64,000 nt of DNA from Ascarosepion bandense (Eukaryota > Mollusca > Cephalopoda > Sepiida > Sepiidae), in assembly GCA_037127315.1 (NCBI GenBank), contig JBBBDQ010000915.1, positions 709,501-773,500 on the forward strand, given 5' to 3'. Each line of letters starts with the position of its first letter. Position 1 is the first letter of the stretch. Positions 11,400 through 23,400 of this stretch are shown here, in pieces. The translations under genes were made by a program, and so were the position numbers. The notes below the pieces were generated by a model, which did not search any database, was not told the origin of the DNA, and saw nothing but the letters and a program-made list of their open reading frames with translations.

Positions 11400-12985
11400 T
11401 ATACCAGTTGCTTCAATTTTTCTAATGATTCCAAATCTTAAATGTGACACATTACTACACATGTGCCCAGGTAGTAAATTTGTATTACAAAACATTTTTT
11501 ACTTCTCTAATAAGCTTCATATATGTTCATGTTTTCATTTAGATAAAATTTATCTTGTATTTTATTAACACAAACAATGGAGAGATCATGTTTCTCTTTA
11601 AGATGAACTTAAAATGAATTTCTGCATTGATTGTGTGAACTGTTCAAAATTCAATGTTGGACAGACCCCTGATCTTTTCTTGCACTGAGTGCATTGTTTA
11701 TGGATAGACGACTACGGATTGCGTGTATTTGTGTTGTCATTGACAATCTAATGATATGAATTCTTTTGAAATTATCAACGTCCTTTTAATTATGGCTAAT
11801 ACTATCAGACACCAAGAAGTTTTAAAATCTTACTTCGGTTTTAGATTTCTTACTATCAATTTAATTGGCTGACTTTCATTTAAAATATGGACACCTGCAA
11901 AATTATTGCAAGCTCCAGTCAGAAGAGAAACACTAGAACCTTGAAACGATTAAGAAAGCGCTGTATTAGAATAGCATACTAATATAGTATCAAAGATATT
12001 GGGGTATCAAAGACATTTTCTGATATTTCTTGTCTCTCGTCCAACTCGACAGATGTTAATTATCAGTGCAAGGCTTGTTACCCCTGAAGATTAAAATAAA
12101 TTCAACCCTACAGCTTAATATAAGCTTCTCAAATTCCTTTTCTGGTATGATGTTATTAACACTATCAATTTCTTTTCTTCGAATGTGTCAGCTGCATAGA
12201 TAATTGCTTTTCTTCTTTTTCCACTACATCATGAACTATTATAAAGTTTCTTTTTTTTTTTTTTTAGAGAGAAACAATTCCAAATCATAATATTCAATCG
12301 TCTTTTTTGTTGTAGGAACGGATTATTTGCATGGAATCGCTCAACATAACGTTTCCCAACATATTCCTCGCAAATATTTCCGAAATTCCAGTTATTTTTA
12401 TCAACCATATTAAATATACATTCTGTTTAAAGTTCCAGTTTTTATATTCACCGGATCATTTTTTGCAAAGAAAGTCTATTTTTGCTAATTTTCAATTTTT
12501 TATAAACCTTATATTATGGCCTACAGTTTTAGTTTCAACTAGCGTATTTTGTAGGGAATATTGATTTCATCGTTTTTTTATTTGTAAATTAAACCAAATT
12601 TACACAATTCCTGGTGTATCTCCTTTTTCTACTCAGATATTCTTGATTTTTGGTCTCGTTAAGAAAATTGACTGCTTCACTTTAACTAATTTGTGTTTTT
12701 CAAAGATGGACATTATTATCTGAAGATTTCTGTTTTGTTTATATTTATTTAGAGTTGATTGTTTCGGGTTATACTTTCAATCTTTTGTCTATGCTTCTTA
12801 AGAAAGCACTGGATATAGGCGTTGGTTAATTCGACTTGACCGAAAGAGTTGTGAGTTCAATGAAAGGCTACAGTATTAGTGAATAAATAACTTAAGTTAT
12901 TTCAAGGGGGATAACTACGTAGCTACAAAAATTAGTTTCGCTCATGAAATGAGATTAATATACCCAAGTGACCGAAATAAAGGGT
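11400..12985. other. No gene recognised
   Basis: AT-rich DNA. The 77-codon open frame at 12331-12564 has no recognisable domain. A faint tRNA-like A/B box pair near 12820-12875 may be a SINE relic. Confidence 0.45.
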
Positions 12986-12995
12986 TCGGTTTGAA

Positions 12996-13050
12996 ATGTT
13001 TAGCACCTGAAGATGGTCGGTGCCTTCAACGGCCGAAACGTCTTAAACAT
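12996..13050 (+). ncRNA. Hammerhead-ribozyme-like motif (PLE type)
   Basis: The order fits a minimal hammerhead. CUGAAGA (13007-13013) is followed by stem II GGUCG (13015-13019) pairing with CGGCC (13030-13034), one G-U pair included. GAAA (13035-13038) comes next, then CGUC (13039-13042), giving a two-base-pair stem III (A-U, C-G) and cleavage-site C at 13042. Outer strands ATGTTTAG (12996-13003) and TTAAACAT (13043-13050) pair over 8 bp as stem I, but three unpaired bases (CAC) separate it from the core. Hammerheads with a very short stem III are known from Penelope-like element terminal repeats, so this is probably such a relic. Activity is unproven. Confidence 0.6.
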
Positions 13051-13099
13051 GGCAATGAAGATGAGAACAGTTCGAACAATATAAATAATGATGTATAAC

Positions 13100-14165
13100 G
13101 ATATAATTATTACTGTGATTTAATATGATCATAAATATTGCTACACTTTTTTGTCTTAATTATGTGTCAAATCTGTATTCAGTATTCAGTTTACAAATGT
13201 TTTTTGAATTAACATAATTCCATTTTTCGTCAAATGCAATTTCCATCCATATTTTTGCTTATTGTTGTGTAACGAATGAAGAAACTACCAAAAACCAAAT
13301 TGCGTTTCCAAACAGGTTTATCTTGTATAATTGATAGACGTTTGGGCCACCTAAATTTAAAGCGTATATATTTTCCCGCCAAAAAAAAGTGATAATCCCC
13401 TTAAGTGAAATATTTGTTTCAATTTGCCTTCAGAATAAAGCGGCGTTTTCTGGTTCTTTTTCTATTGTCAAATCAAGCGTTTGTTGAATTATTGTTCTCG
13501 TTCAGCGATTTCTAGATCTATACTATTTTTATCAGAAGCGATTTCGCAGTTAAATGCAACAAATAACTCACATAAATCCAGCAACCTACCCACTCCTCCT
13601 CTCTCTCTCACACAAACACACACACACACTCTCTTCTTCTATCGCCCTGCGCTGTCTTTTCATGACGTTAACCTTCTTGCCTATTCACAGTATTCTATCT
13701 TTTGTTACTTTCGACGATACATTCTCCTTTGTTCCCCCTCTTTTTCGCCGAAGTGCTTGTTTCTCCATTCATTTATACATACGCATCGTTAAATAACAGA
13801 AGTGTGGGGTGTGTCTTTTTTGTGGAAATATTCTAACTCTACCCCAAACCAACCCCCTTTATTTTCGCACGTTTTCACTGTTTAAATGATTTTCTTACAC
13901 AGTTTTATTTTGAGGCCCGTTTACTACATATTAAGAAAAATCACAACCCATAATTATTAAACCACCTTGAATTCTAAAGTAGGTTATTGTTTACTTTTGT
14001 TTCCCTTGTCTTATGCATGAGAAATTCGTCAAGGCTTCTTTTGTAATTATGTCTCAGAAATTTCCGGTCTTTTTTTTTTATTATGACCAGCAGTCTTCTT
14101 GTTGTTCGCCTTATCAGAATGTTCTTAATTTTACTTGCCATTTCCTTGGTTTTCTCAAATATTAT
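13100..14165. other. No gene recognised
   Basis: Contains pyrimidine-rich stretches and a short (CA)n near 13615-13630. The ~100-codon frames at 13481-13796 are low-complexity and unsupported. Confidence 0.45.
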
Positions 14166-14169
14166 TTAC

Positions 14170-14600
14170 AAAATTAGAAGGATCTGCTATGTAATCAATC
14201 CTGATCAGCCATCTCAACTTCAGTCCCTTTCTCACTAAAGTAGCGTGGATTCCCTCTGTCTTTACTACAAATAATTTCATGACAACCGCTCTGCTATGCA
14301 TTTTTCCTAGCGCATCAAAATAAAACTTAATCGTGCTACTAGACTAGTATTTAGTTCCTACCCTTTTTAATGCTGAAACAGATAATTGCAACTGTCACTT
14401 CTACGCCAAGTGTTTTTTTTTATTCTCGCGCCTCTTACCTGTTGAACTACCTTCTGTATTCTTGCTTCTCTAATAAATACAATTTTCAAATATTTAAATT
14501 CAACGTCAAGCGTCATATTCTATCTTCTTGAATCCCGTTCATCTTTTGCCTGTGTCTCATTCCTCTCTATTCTTAGGCTTCTCTCTATGTAATCCCTTAA
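14170..14600 (+). pseudogene. LINE reverse transcriptase 3' end, copy A (CR1/Jockey-like)
   Basis: Plus-strand translation across frames recovers the C-terminal end of a LINE ORF2: QLQSLSH, then VDSLCLYYK.FHD, then RQVFFYSRASYLLNYL, then IFKFNVKRH. This is the common 'SLQPL.HRR.V.SLSLFYRYFHG ... LWNSLP ... FKS.V..HL' tail. Two more copies of the same region, also on plus, lie at 19630 and 34240. The 5' part is missing, as expected for truncated LINE insertions, and stops and shifts break the frame. Confidence 0.7.
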
Positions 14601-14634
14601 AAACCAGTAGCCGTTTGGGGAAATGATATGATTA

Positions 14635-14636
<2 letters not shown>

Positions 14637-14673
<37 letters not shown>
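14637..14673. repeat. (AC)n microsatellite
   Basis: AC run after 'gtagccgtttggggaaatga', resembling the tail at 1035-1112. Confidence 0.9.
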
Positions 14674-14675
<2 letters not shown>

Positions 14676-15109
14676 CTACAACACGTTCTGTGTTTTTGCC
14701 AATAATTGCTGTCAGCAGCGTCACCTTTATCGTTTAAGGGCATTTGATGGAGAATCTGAAGCTAAAAAAATGTTGTCATTCAATAGCTTGGATGTCATAT
14801 TCACCTAAATATTTCACAGAAATTGTGAGCATATAATTTGAATAATTATGATAATCTAAAGCATCTGAATTCATCGCATATTAACATATATTATTCTTCA
14901 AAGTTCTATCTGGGAAGGGGTTCTAGGCATGACAGTAAGCTCCATCCGGCAGCAAAGCCTCTGATTGGAAGGTTGTGTAGAGCATGAAACCACCTCTTAA
15001 TTGCTGTTGTTCCCAGGTCTACCCTGTCACAGAGTGGTAGCACCTATTAAGGTCCTAGCTATGGTCAAATAGTTAACCCCCAAACTGGGGTAAAGGCACT
15101 ATGAAATCA

Positions 15110-15270
15110 TAAAATACGCTTTTATAAAAATATATACATAAAAGTAAACTTTTATAGAAAAATATACATTTTTGAAGAAACAATATTACCAACAACACAT
15201 TTTTAGAGAATAAATTATTACCATAACACATTTTTGAAGGAAAACATTCTCCTCCACAACACATTTTGAA
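15110..15270. repeat. Degenerate minisatellite, ~36-bp unit
   Basis: Four or so imperfect units share 'aacacatttttgaagaaa' followed by an AT-rich spacer with 'attacca'. The 83-codon minus-strand frame across it only reflects the repeat. Confidence 0.6.
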
Positions 15271-15349
15271 TACAAAACTAGAAGACATTTTCAGTTTTCT
15301 AAAATAAAAAAAGAATAAAAACAAAACAGTTTTATTAAAATCTGACTAA

Positions 15350-17920
15350 ATCAACCTTCTAACTATAACCAAACATTAAAAAAGCATTTGAACTCCATCT
15401 TTGTGGCATTAAATAACTCTTAGAGGTTGATATGCCGTTAAGCAAAATTCAAACTCTACCTGTGAGGGTGATTCCGGTGAAATACAAAAGCACGTCTTAA
15501 TTTAAAAAATACAACCATAAATGTGGGATCTAATATTACCATGAAATCGTCGAGATCGTTTCAAAATCGAATCTAACCCGTTACAACCACTTTTTCAATA
15601 TTGCTCTTGGAAAGATATTAATCTGAACAGTCTTCTCTCAGTTATATGTTGAATCAATTAGACTGGTCTGATTAGCTTTGACTGGCAGCCAATGTAATTT
15701 ATGGTAAGCTGTGAAGAACTATCCAATGCATAGCAAATGGAATATAATTAGGATAAGAAATCTGGAGAAAGTCATGAAGTTTTCGGTTCCTGAAAAAACA
15801 CAGTATTAAACAAAGTCCCTAGTTTCAGAAAAAAGTACCATAACATATATTTTTCCTACTCTAGCAAATCAAACATACTTGTGTATGCAATATACACTGG
15901 TTAATTTTCTGATGTGTGTTTAGTTGGAACGAATTTGAAAGTTAATTAATATCAATACTATTGGCACAGTGTGCGATTTAATGAGTGTAAACCTCGTAAG
16001 GCTCCCAGCACAAATCTATTTACAGGTTTTTAGCTTAAGCAAGTCATAGTAATAAAAGAAAATATGTTACCGTTTAAGACAAGTTATAAACTTGACTAAT
16101 CAAAACACATTTTCATTCTTATCAGTAACTTCCAGATACTAATTATTTTTCAGCTTGTAAAATTTGTCGGTTGCAAAAACATCATTTCATCGACCCACTA
16201 GAAACTATTAACATGTCCTCCGTAACGCATACAAAGATTCTAAATTCTTTTTTTAATGTATTTAATTATTTTAACTTTTATAAAGCATAATACATCATCT
16301 CTGTATGCAAGAAACAACCAGAATTTCATTTTGTAGGTAAAAAATATTTTCCTAACCATGTCCTATTTTATAATTAGATTAATCAATTTCAGTGGCAATT
16401 TTTTCTTATTATACATTTGAAAATATTCTGAAGACGCTTAGCCTTTTGGTTGATCTCCATTTTAATCTGGTCTGGAAAACCTGAATGTCATAACGAAGAA
16501 TAAAAAATATCTAACAAGCCCAAGATCAATTCAGGCTTCTGAGACGATTAGTGGTAAACTTTAAAGGCCAGTCAGAAATGAGACAAAAAGGGAAAAAAAG
16601 CAGAAACCAACTGACAAGTAAAAAAATTAAATGCTTCAACCTCAAAATGGATTCTTGCAACAGAATTTAATTTTATCTGCAATTATTGCAAATTGGCGTA
16701 TTTTGACTAATCAAGGCTGAAGGCAGTTCTGTCGAAGATTCTTTGCAAGTGCGTCAGAATAAGATTGGAGGAGGTTCGAGATAATGAGATGAATATTCCT
16801 GGTCGTAATCAAAATGACAGAAGATACAATTAACAATCTTTAAACAAAATGAAAGAAAAATATGAGAATGACATAGTGGAGCTATTTTTAATTGACAAGT
16901 AATTAAAACATTTACTTCCAGTTTTTTCCTGGAACTTGATGTGAAAAGTCAGTAATTTTCTCGCGATAGTTTTAAAATTCATAAAATTGAAGATAGAAAG
17001 TATAAAATTATTTATTGAAACAAATGATTTCTAAACCGGTTTCTGCATCTTATTTTCCTTTCTGGTTTGCGTTTTTTGTTGTAACAATAAACTAAAGAAC
17101 AAAAACATAACCTAAAAAATAACCTTATTAAAATTGTTGAATCTTGTTGCTACATGATAATGTTAAGTGCATTAACTGGTAATAATAGTAAAAATTAAAT
17201 AAACTTTCAGTATGAAGATTACTATTAAATTGCCAGCAGAGTGCAACACTTTGATTAAGCTGGAAAGCAATCTTTCGGAACGTTGTCTTCATCTTTATTG
17301 TGATTTGACCGTTGTACCCTCCGAAACCGAAATGTTGAATCGGTCCCTTTTTTCGATCAATATGCCATTTCTGGATGTCTTAGTTATGCCCCTTTAACTG
17401 AACTGTCTACTCTATTAAAATTTTTCAGTCAAATCACGCGATCCAACCAACGCTTTTATTCCCTGAACCACATATCCTTGAGGACATCAGTGAATAGACT
17501 TTTGGGACATATAAAACTAATGTCTCCGTAACCACATTTTTTACAAGAGCTCATATTACAATATTTGTGTTTCGTAATTAGTTTTCTCTCGCACTCCTTA
17601 TTGCTAGTTTTCATAGTGTACTCATTTCTATGATTGGCCGGTTTAGGAGATTTTTGTAGCCTAGCATATGCAAAGATTTCTTTTGTTTTCCTATTTTCCA
17701 TTGGTGTTTTCTGTGTGTTATTTCAACTACATTCTACAGGGGACGGTGATCTCCTTTCACCCTTCATATTTACGAATTCATGAAAGTTAATTTAAGATCG
17801 AAATGCTATTTGCATTAAACAAATTTAATGTGGTTTCTTTAGAATTTGGTCGTTTACTTTGATGGGAATCTTGAAGAAAAACATTTTAATCAAATCTGGT
17901 CAACCTCTCAGTGTTTTAGT
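15350..17920. other. No gene recognised
   Basis: About 2.5 kb of AT-rich DNA without a recognisable family. Small frames at 17212-17397 (plus) and 17456-17701 (minus, with a CxxC-like cluster CNMSSCKKCG) have no supporting context. Confidence 0.45.
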
Positions 17921-17924
17921 GATA

Positions 17925-18260
17925 CCGACCGAGCAAAAGCGAGGGACCGGATGTTTTCTCTATACCGACCAGAAGGTAAATGATCAAAAATCGTCGTTGC
18001 GCATACGAGTTCGCGCTGATGTTCCGGTTGAAAAATAAAAATTAATCAAATATCAAATTTCCATTTCGCGAGTCTACGCGAATTTTATTTACCAGCCAAT
18101 GGGAAGCCCAGAATCAAATACAAGTATGAAATTCCAAAACGAGCTGCTTTTGATCCAAAAAGCAGATATAAAAAGCGGATACAGACAAGACCCCGGCAGA
18201 TAGACGAAAAAACGAGAGGAGAGTGTAATTAATATCCCCTTGACTTAAGTCGAGCGGCTA
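17925..18260 (+). promoter_or_regulatory. Promoter-like, CpG-containing island
   Basis: The block is richer in G+C and CpG than its surroundings. It carries a CCAAT box (18096-18100) and a TATA box TATAAAAA (18167-18174) about 70 bp downstream. A start site would be expected near 18197-18205. No exon or ORF follows convincingly. A solo LTR is an equally good explanation, but I could not define TG/CA ends or a target duplication. Confidence 0.4.
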
Positions 18261-18299
18261 CTATGCATGCCTCTTTCATTCTCCCCTGTCTCAAAAGTA

Positions 18300-19275
18300 C
18301 TTACTGACCTAAGGAGCGACGACTTCAAAGACATTCCTCACATACCACCGCTCCCCACATTCCTAAGCCTTTAATCTTTTTCAGCCTTATTATTTTCCAT
18401 GAACATTTACCCTACGTTGGACCTTTATATTCAAGTATTTGGTAGGTTGGCGACAGGGTGAGAAGGAGGTGAAGGAAATAAAGAAATTGTACTCATCGTA
18501 GACAGTTGGGGTGTCCTGTTGTTGTTGTTTTCGTTGACGGCGTGGAGTGGAAACGAAGAAAGGAAAGTGGGAAGTAAAGATAAAGTGAATGTATGTCGGC
18601 GAGAATTGATCGACTCAGCTTGAAGTTTCTTCTTCATATTGTGACGCGATGCTAACAGATAATTCTCCCATTCTGACTCATTTTGACCGGTCGTGGTTTA
18701 ACTAATGGACTTTTGTCATGTGGCCTGCTCCAGCATGCATTTTCATTCTTTAGATGAGAAAAAAAAATTGACTGGCGTAATATATCAATTTGCTATTTCA
18801 TATTCAATCAAGATTTAGAATTTTACTTTTCATACTGACTTGTAAAATTTGCCTTCGTCTGGGTTTTTTAATTTTTTTCAGTTTTGGATCCGATTTTGCG
18901 GGCGTGCAATCTTATTTTGTAATTTTTAGTTATTTGTTGGATGATATAAGATTTTTGTTCTATAGTGGCATATCCGGACACTTGAAGTTGCATTTTTATA
19001 CAGAGAATAGATGTTTCCTTTGCTGAAAACTTAAGTGCATACAACATAGGGATTCAATCAAATCTCATTTTAAAAAGTTCGAATGAACAGAGAATAATAT
19101 TTAATGACTTGCATAGGATGATAAATAGAAAATATAAAACTGATAGTTATTCTTGCCGTAGGTACTGAAAAGTAATCTCAAAATATCCATATGAAAACGC
19201 GACAGGATATTTTTTCAACCTATTAAAAACATCTCAAACTAAGATACGAACAAAACCGTGAAAAGACTTACATAG
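18300..19275. other. No gene recognised
   Basis: Only short frames. Purine-rich on plus near 18440-18610. Confidence 0.45.
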
Positions 19276-19282
19276 CATAATT

Positions 19283-19560
19283 ACTGTCAGTCAGTCAGTC
19301 AGTTAAAAACATACGTGATAGACGCTTAGGCGATCATGTTTCTTTCTATCCATGACTTACATTTCTCGCAATAGTTCTCTATTTCTATCTGCGGTAGAAC
19401 CTTTAATAACTTGCTATGAAACCCATAGCAGCAAGAAAAAGAGATGGAGTAATAACTTTCTCAAGGTTATTTGTGTGTAAGTGTATGCAACGATTTTAAC
19501 TGGAATTTGAATTCGTTTCTTCGATTTCTCATTCCAAGCCGATATCCGTCGAATATCATA
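19283..19560 (-). repeat. SINE family 2 (tRNA-derived)
   Basis: On the minus strand the copy runs from a tRNA-like head (A box in 'tatcggcttggaatgagaaa', B box near 'gaattcaaattcc') to a tail ending in ctgac repeats. It shares head and tail with copies at 22212-22480 and 29988-30288. RNA polymerase III normally transcribes such elements. Confidence 0.75.
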
Positions 19561-19629
19561 CATCCGACCGTGCATACTGTTGACATATCTAGTCAGGCCC
19601 CCTTTTTTTCATCTCACGGTTCTCGACAG

Positions 19630-20180
19630 ACCTCAAAAGGAGAATTTGTAATGTGATCGGTCCCGGCCTGGCAACTCAATTCCAGCCAATTTCTCACCAG
19701 TGGGATGTGGCTTCCCTCTGTTTCTTCTACAAATATTTTCATGGCTTCTGCACCGATGAACTTATGTCAGTGGTGCCCTCTCCACAAGAGTTTTTTTGAG
19801 CAACCAGACTTGCAACAAGACTCCACCTTTTTACACTTAAATTTATTAAATGCAGCCGTCAATTCTACTCCCTCAGCTTCTTTTCTCGCACTTCTCGCCT
19901 GTGGAACTACCTTCCATATATTGTTTTCCTGACAGCTAAAACTTCTAGAAAATTGAATGCAATATCACTTCCCATCTCTTATCTACTTGTCTCCAGTCCT
20001 TCCCTCGTCCTTTCTACCTCACTCCGTGTATGTTGTTCTTTTTCTTTTTCATTAAATTTTCGCAACTGCCATCACACCTGTATTCCCATCCTTCACTTGC
20101 CTTTTCTCTGACACCTGCTGTAACTGGTTCGTTTTTTTCTTCCTTTTCCTTCTGCTTAAACTTTTATTTTCTTATGTAGT
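19630..20180 (+). pseudogene. LINE reverse transcriptase 3' end, copy B (CR1/Jockey-like)
   Basis: Best preserved of the three copies. Plus-strand reading gives VIGPGLATQFQPISHQWDVA, then SLCFFYKYFHGFCTDELMS, then ATRLATRLHLFTLK, then SFFSRTSRLWNYLPYIVF. This is the end of the reverse transcriptase ORF of a LINE. Two open frames (19471-19656 and 19705-19932) cover parts of it. It is 5'-truncated and broken by stops. Confidence 0.78.
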
Positions 20181-20529
20181 CCCCTGCGCATCAGTGGCGG
20201 TACCGCCTTGCTTGGATTGAAACGATTAAAAATCATTATTGATTTAGCCCGAATTAATAAACATATTATTTTCCTGAGATAAGCTATTGTATGTATTTAC
20301 ATTGTTCTGACTATTGCCTTCATCTTTATAGGCATTTTCTCGTCGTTTCAAAAGTTCTACGCTCCGACATTATTCTTTTAATCTACGTTAGAATTTCGGA
20401 CTGAACTGTTTATTTCGTCTACCGGAATAATTTTTTCTTGTGCCATACCGTTTCTGGATATCTCTGTTTCAGTTATTTCTCTTTATTGACTCAACTATCC
20501 AAGTATATTAGTGACTCAACTATCCAAGT

Positions 20530-20610
20530 ATTTGTTGCCAGGTACTGAACTTACAACCCTTTGCTTCAATTCACTGGTTTACTTCAGCAAACGATCTTAT
20601 CCACTTAGCC
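20530..20610 (-). repeat. tRNA-derived SINE head
   Basis: Reverse complement reads 'ggctaagtggataagatcg' (A-box-like) followed about 40 bases on by 'gggttgtaagttcagtacc' (B-box-like). Tail not seen. Confidence 0.5.
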
Positions 20611-20939
20611 GAATTATTTTTATTTTAACAGTTAAACAAATTAATATCTTGAACACTCAGTAAATGCAAGAACAATATTTTGATGAATTTGGTATTATTT
20701 ATATGCAGATATTATTCACCAAGTATCGTCGACATGCTTCTTTAACAGTAGAACAAGCACGATTTTGCCTTGAAACGGTAAAATCAAATATGATTGATTA
20801 ATTCCTTTTTGACGGATTATCAACCGTTTCAATCTAAGTCCAGAACTTATATTTATTAAATTGTAAACATTGAGCGGGTATTTAGAGATAGAAGTCTTAA
20901 TAATTAACCTATAACTCAGTTGAGAAAAGGTGGATTCAT

Positions 20940-21025
20940 ATCTTTCGCAAGGGTATTAACGTGTAAGGGAATATAATGAACCCAACTGGAATTAAAAATT
21001 CCAAGCCATCATTTATTAAACCACC
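20940..21025 (-). repeat. SINE family 2 fragment
   Basis: Shares 'atctttcgcaagggtatta' and 'caactggaatt' with the minus-strand copies at 19450-19510 and 22510-22560. Strongly degraded. Confidence 0.45.
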
Positions 21026-21029
21026 TAAA

Positions 21030-22040
21030 CATCCAAGTTTACAGTACATGGCATTCTGAAGCGACCACCCATCTTGATACTAACAAGTCTAGTCGTTGCT
21101 TAACTTCAACATAAGGTGTTCTAACGTGATGTAGCTGTAAGTGAATTAAATATGAGATTGAGCGAATGATTTGCAATGGACCAAATCAATGTAGCTTGCT
21201 ATATTTGAGATTTTGCATCAATCAACTGAATTTTAAATGCTTGAAGTCATTAAATTTTTAAATATCTTATTTTTGGAATCACCGATTCAAATGACTGTAT
21301 TTTCAACAGAATAACAAAAATTTCTCTGCCAAAACACTTTTCTCAAAATCTGAAGAAATAACCAATTATTAGAGTGTCTATTTTCTAATTTCTTCTTTGT
21401 TGAAGTGAGAACTTTTCCGCTCCTCACTTCATCAAAATGTTATTTTGTTTTAAAAGTTTTTGCTTAAAAATGCTTATTCATTTTTCCATTGAAATAATAC
21501 AAAATCGTGTTAGCGTAATGATTAAAGGCTGATACTAAAAAATAGTTTTAACAAGCTTACTTCAGTATCAGAATGAATGCCTGAGAAATTACCGTTGCAA
21601 AGCGAAATCACTGTAACAAGAGAGAGTCCCCAAACACTATGAAATATCTTATAATATAATGCGATTCCCAGTAGTGATTCAAGACGAAATTAAATCCCCT
21701 GTACAAGTCGAAAGCAACATAGAACATGATTTATATATAAATTTATAAGTATAAAATTATAGACATAAAATGAATAAATCAGGAATAAAGAAAAGTAAAA
21801 AAAGTCATGTAGATAGAAGTTTAGTCTAGCAGTGCACTTAGCTGAAAGAATTAATTACCAAATATAACCAAAGCCCAAAAGGCACATTCTAAACAGAACA
21901 AGAACAACTGCTGAACTTATATTGGATACATTCATCTATAGATGGTAAGAGAATTGATCTCTTCAAAACAGTGTTGCTAATAATTAGAAATATCAATAAA
22001 TCTCACCTGAAATTTCTCATACTAACTTTCGAAAATGATA
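21030..22040. other. No gene recognised
   Basis: AT-rich, no open frame or family recognised. Confidence 0.5.
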
Positions 22041-22043
22041 ATT

Positions 22044-22203
22044 CACTGAGTCACTCAAGAATGCGCTATACAAAATACACGCTTGGGTGATCATGTCTCT
22101 TTTAATCTATGATTTATTAGGCAGAATATATTCTGGCAATAGGTTGCCATTTCTGTCTGGTAGATAGATTGCAAACCAAGGCTATAGAATCCAATCTGTC
22201 CTT
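22044..22203 (-). repeat. SINE family 2, 3' half
   Basis: Minus-strand reading contains 'gacagattggattctatagc' and 'gagacatgatcacccaagcg', the body and tail of family 2. The tRNA-like head is missing because the plus-strand copy at 22212 starts here. Confidence 0.7.
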
Positions 22204-22211
22204 ATATTCAA

Positions 22212-22480
22212 CATATAGCCAGAACGACAAATCTGGAAGACGAGATCGAATACCAGTTGAATTCCTCACGCACAAATACCCTTGGGAAATGTATTAATCA
22301 ATCTCTTCCTTCCAGTTATGGGTTACATAATAAGACAGATTGGGTTCTATAGTCGTGGCTGGCAAACAGTCTACCGCTGAAAGCATTGGCGACCTACTGT
22401 GGGATAATCATCTGCCCACTCTTTTGAGACATGATCGCCTAAAGCGTGTATCACGTATGCCACTCAACTGACTGACAGAC
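22212..22480 (+). repeat. SINE family 2
   Basis: Starts within the tRNA-like head ('gacgagatcgaataccagtt', B box). It continues through 'gacagattgggttctatagt' and ends 'ctcaactgactgacag'. Confidence 0.78.
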
Positions 22481-22514
22481 CGATAACTAGAAGAAGTAGA
22501 GAAGGATTAATATC

Positions 22515-22607
22515 TTTCCCAAGAGAATTTGAATGTAACGGATTCAACTGGAATTCGAACTCGATTCTCTGATTTCTCATTCTAAGCCGATATCTATTGT
22601 ACCATCC
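22515..22607 (-). repeat. SINE family 2, 5' head
   Basis: Minus-strand reading gives 'tatcggcttagaatgagaaa' (A-box side) and 'cgagttcgaattccagttga' (B box). With the two preceding pieces it forms a minus/plus/minus nest. Confidence 0.72.
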
Positions 22608-23400
22608 GAACAATATAAGATACGCAGATTATACGGTCTTGATAGCAGACACGGAAAGGAAACTACGCGACCTCCTACATAAAGTAGCGGAAGAAAGAGA
22701 AAAGAAAGAACTATATATGAACTACAAGAAAACTGACTGCATGTTCACCAGTAAAAAGAGGGGCCCAAAATGGCAACTACAGGCTGGGGACACTAAAATG
22801 AAGCAGATCCAGAGATTTTAATACCTAGGAAGTGTTCTAACAGAGGACGATTAGTGCGAGTTCAGAAGGCGAATTGCCATGGTCAAGGATACATTCCATA
22901 AGCTGAGTAGAGTTTTTAAAGATAAGAAAATTTCGTTACAAAAAATAAAGAGAGTACGGGATTGTTATGTGATATCTGTTCTTCAATATAACAGTGAATG
23001 CTAGACAAGTCCGTCTAAGATGAAAGAGAGACTTAAATTAAGCAGAATGTGGTTCTACAGAAGTATGCTGAGGTTACCATGTACCGACCATGTGAGCAAA
23101 GACGTGTTTCTGGTGAGAATGAAAGCGAAAGATAAACTAATATTTAAGATCTGGAAAAGACAGCTGAAGTTCTAGATGATACGAAATATGGAAGAATGCC
23201 TTAGAGAATCTGATACTAACAGTTCAGATAGAGGGAAAGAGAGTCAGGGTAATATTTGATGGGCTTGAGCAAATGGATGGCATAGAGAGTTTTGGGAGAA
23301 ATAACAAAAGAAAGCTTAATGAAAGTTAGTAGAGATAGGGAAATGTGGAAGGCCATCATTGCCTAAGACCTGAAGGGCATGGCATATAGAAGAAGAACCA
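22608..23400 (+). pseudogene. LINE reverse transcriptase, C-terminal part (APE-type)
   Basis: The reading starts at the catalytic box, NNIRYADYTVLIADTE, where the family has YADDT; the second aspartate is now tyrosine. It continues through KKTDCMFTSK and YLGSVLTEDD, then HKLSRVFKDKKISLQ, SVLQYNSEC, MWFYRSMLRLPCTDHVS and IWKRQLKF, ending near WHIEEE. This is the thumb and C-terminal part of a LINE ORF common in molluscs. Stops occur after QRF and at several later points. The 5' end meets a SINE. Confidence 0.85.

Noticed and set aside
17212..17397. 61-codon frame preceded by a TTTCAG acceptor-like site.
   Set aside because: Part of its sequence recurs near 20440-20520, suggesting a repeat rather than an exon.
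17456..17701. 81-codon minus-strand frame with CNMSSCKKCGYGD, reminiscent of a zinc ribbon.
   Set aside because: Only one cysteine cluster, no family match, no flanking splice or promoter support.
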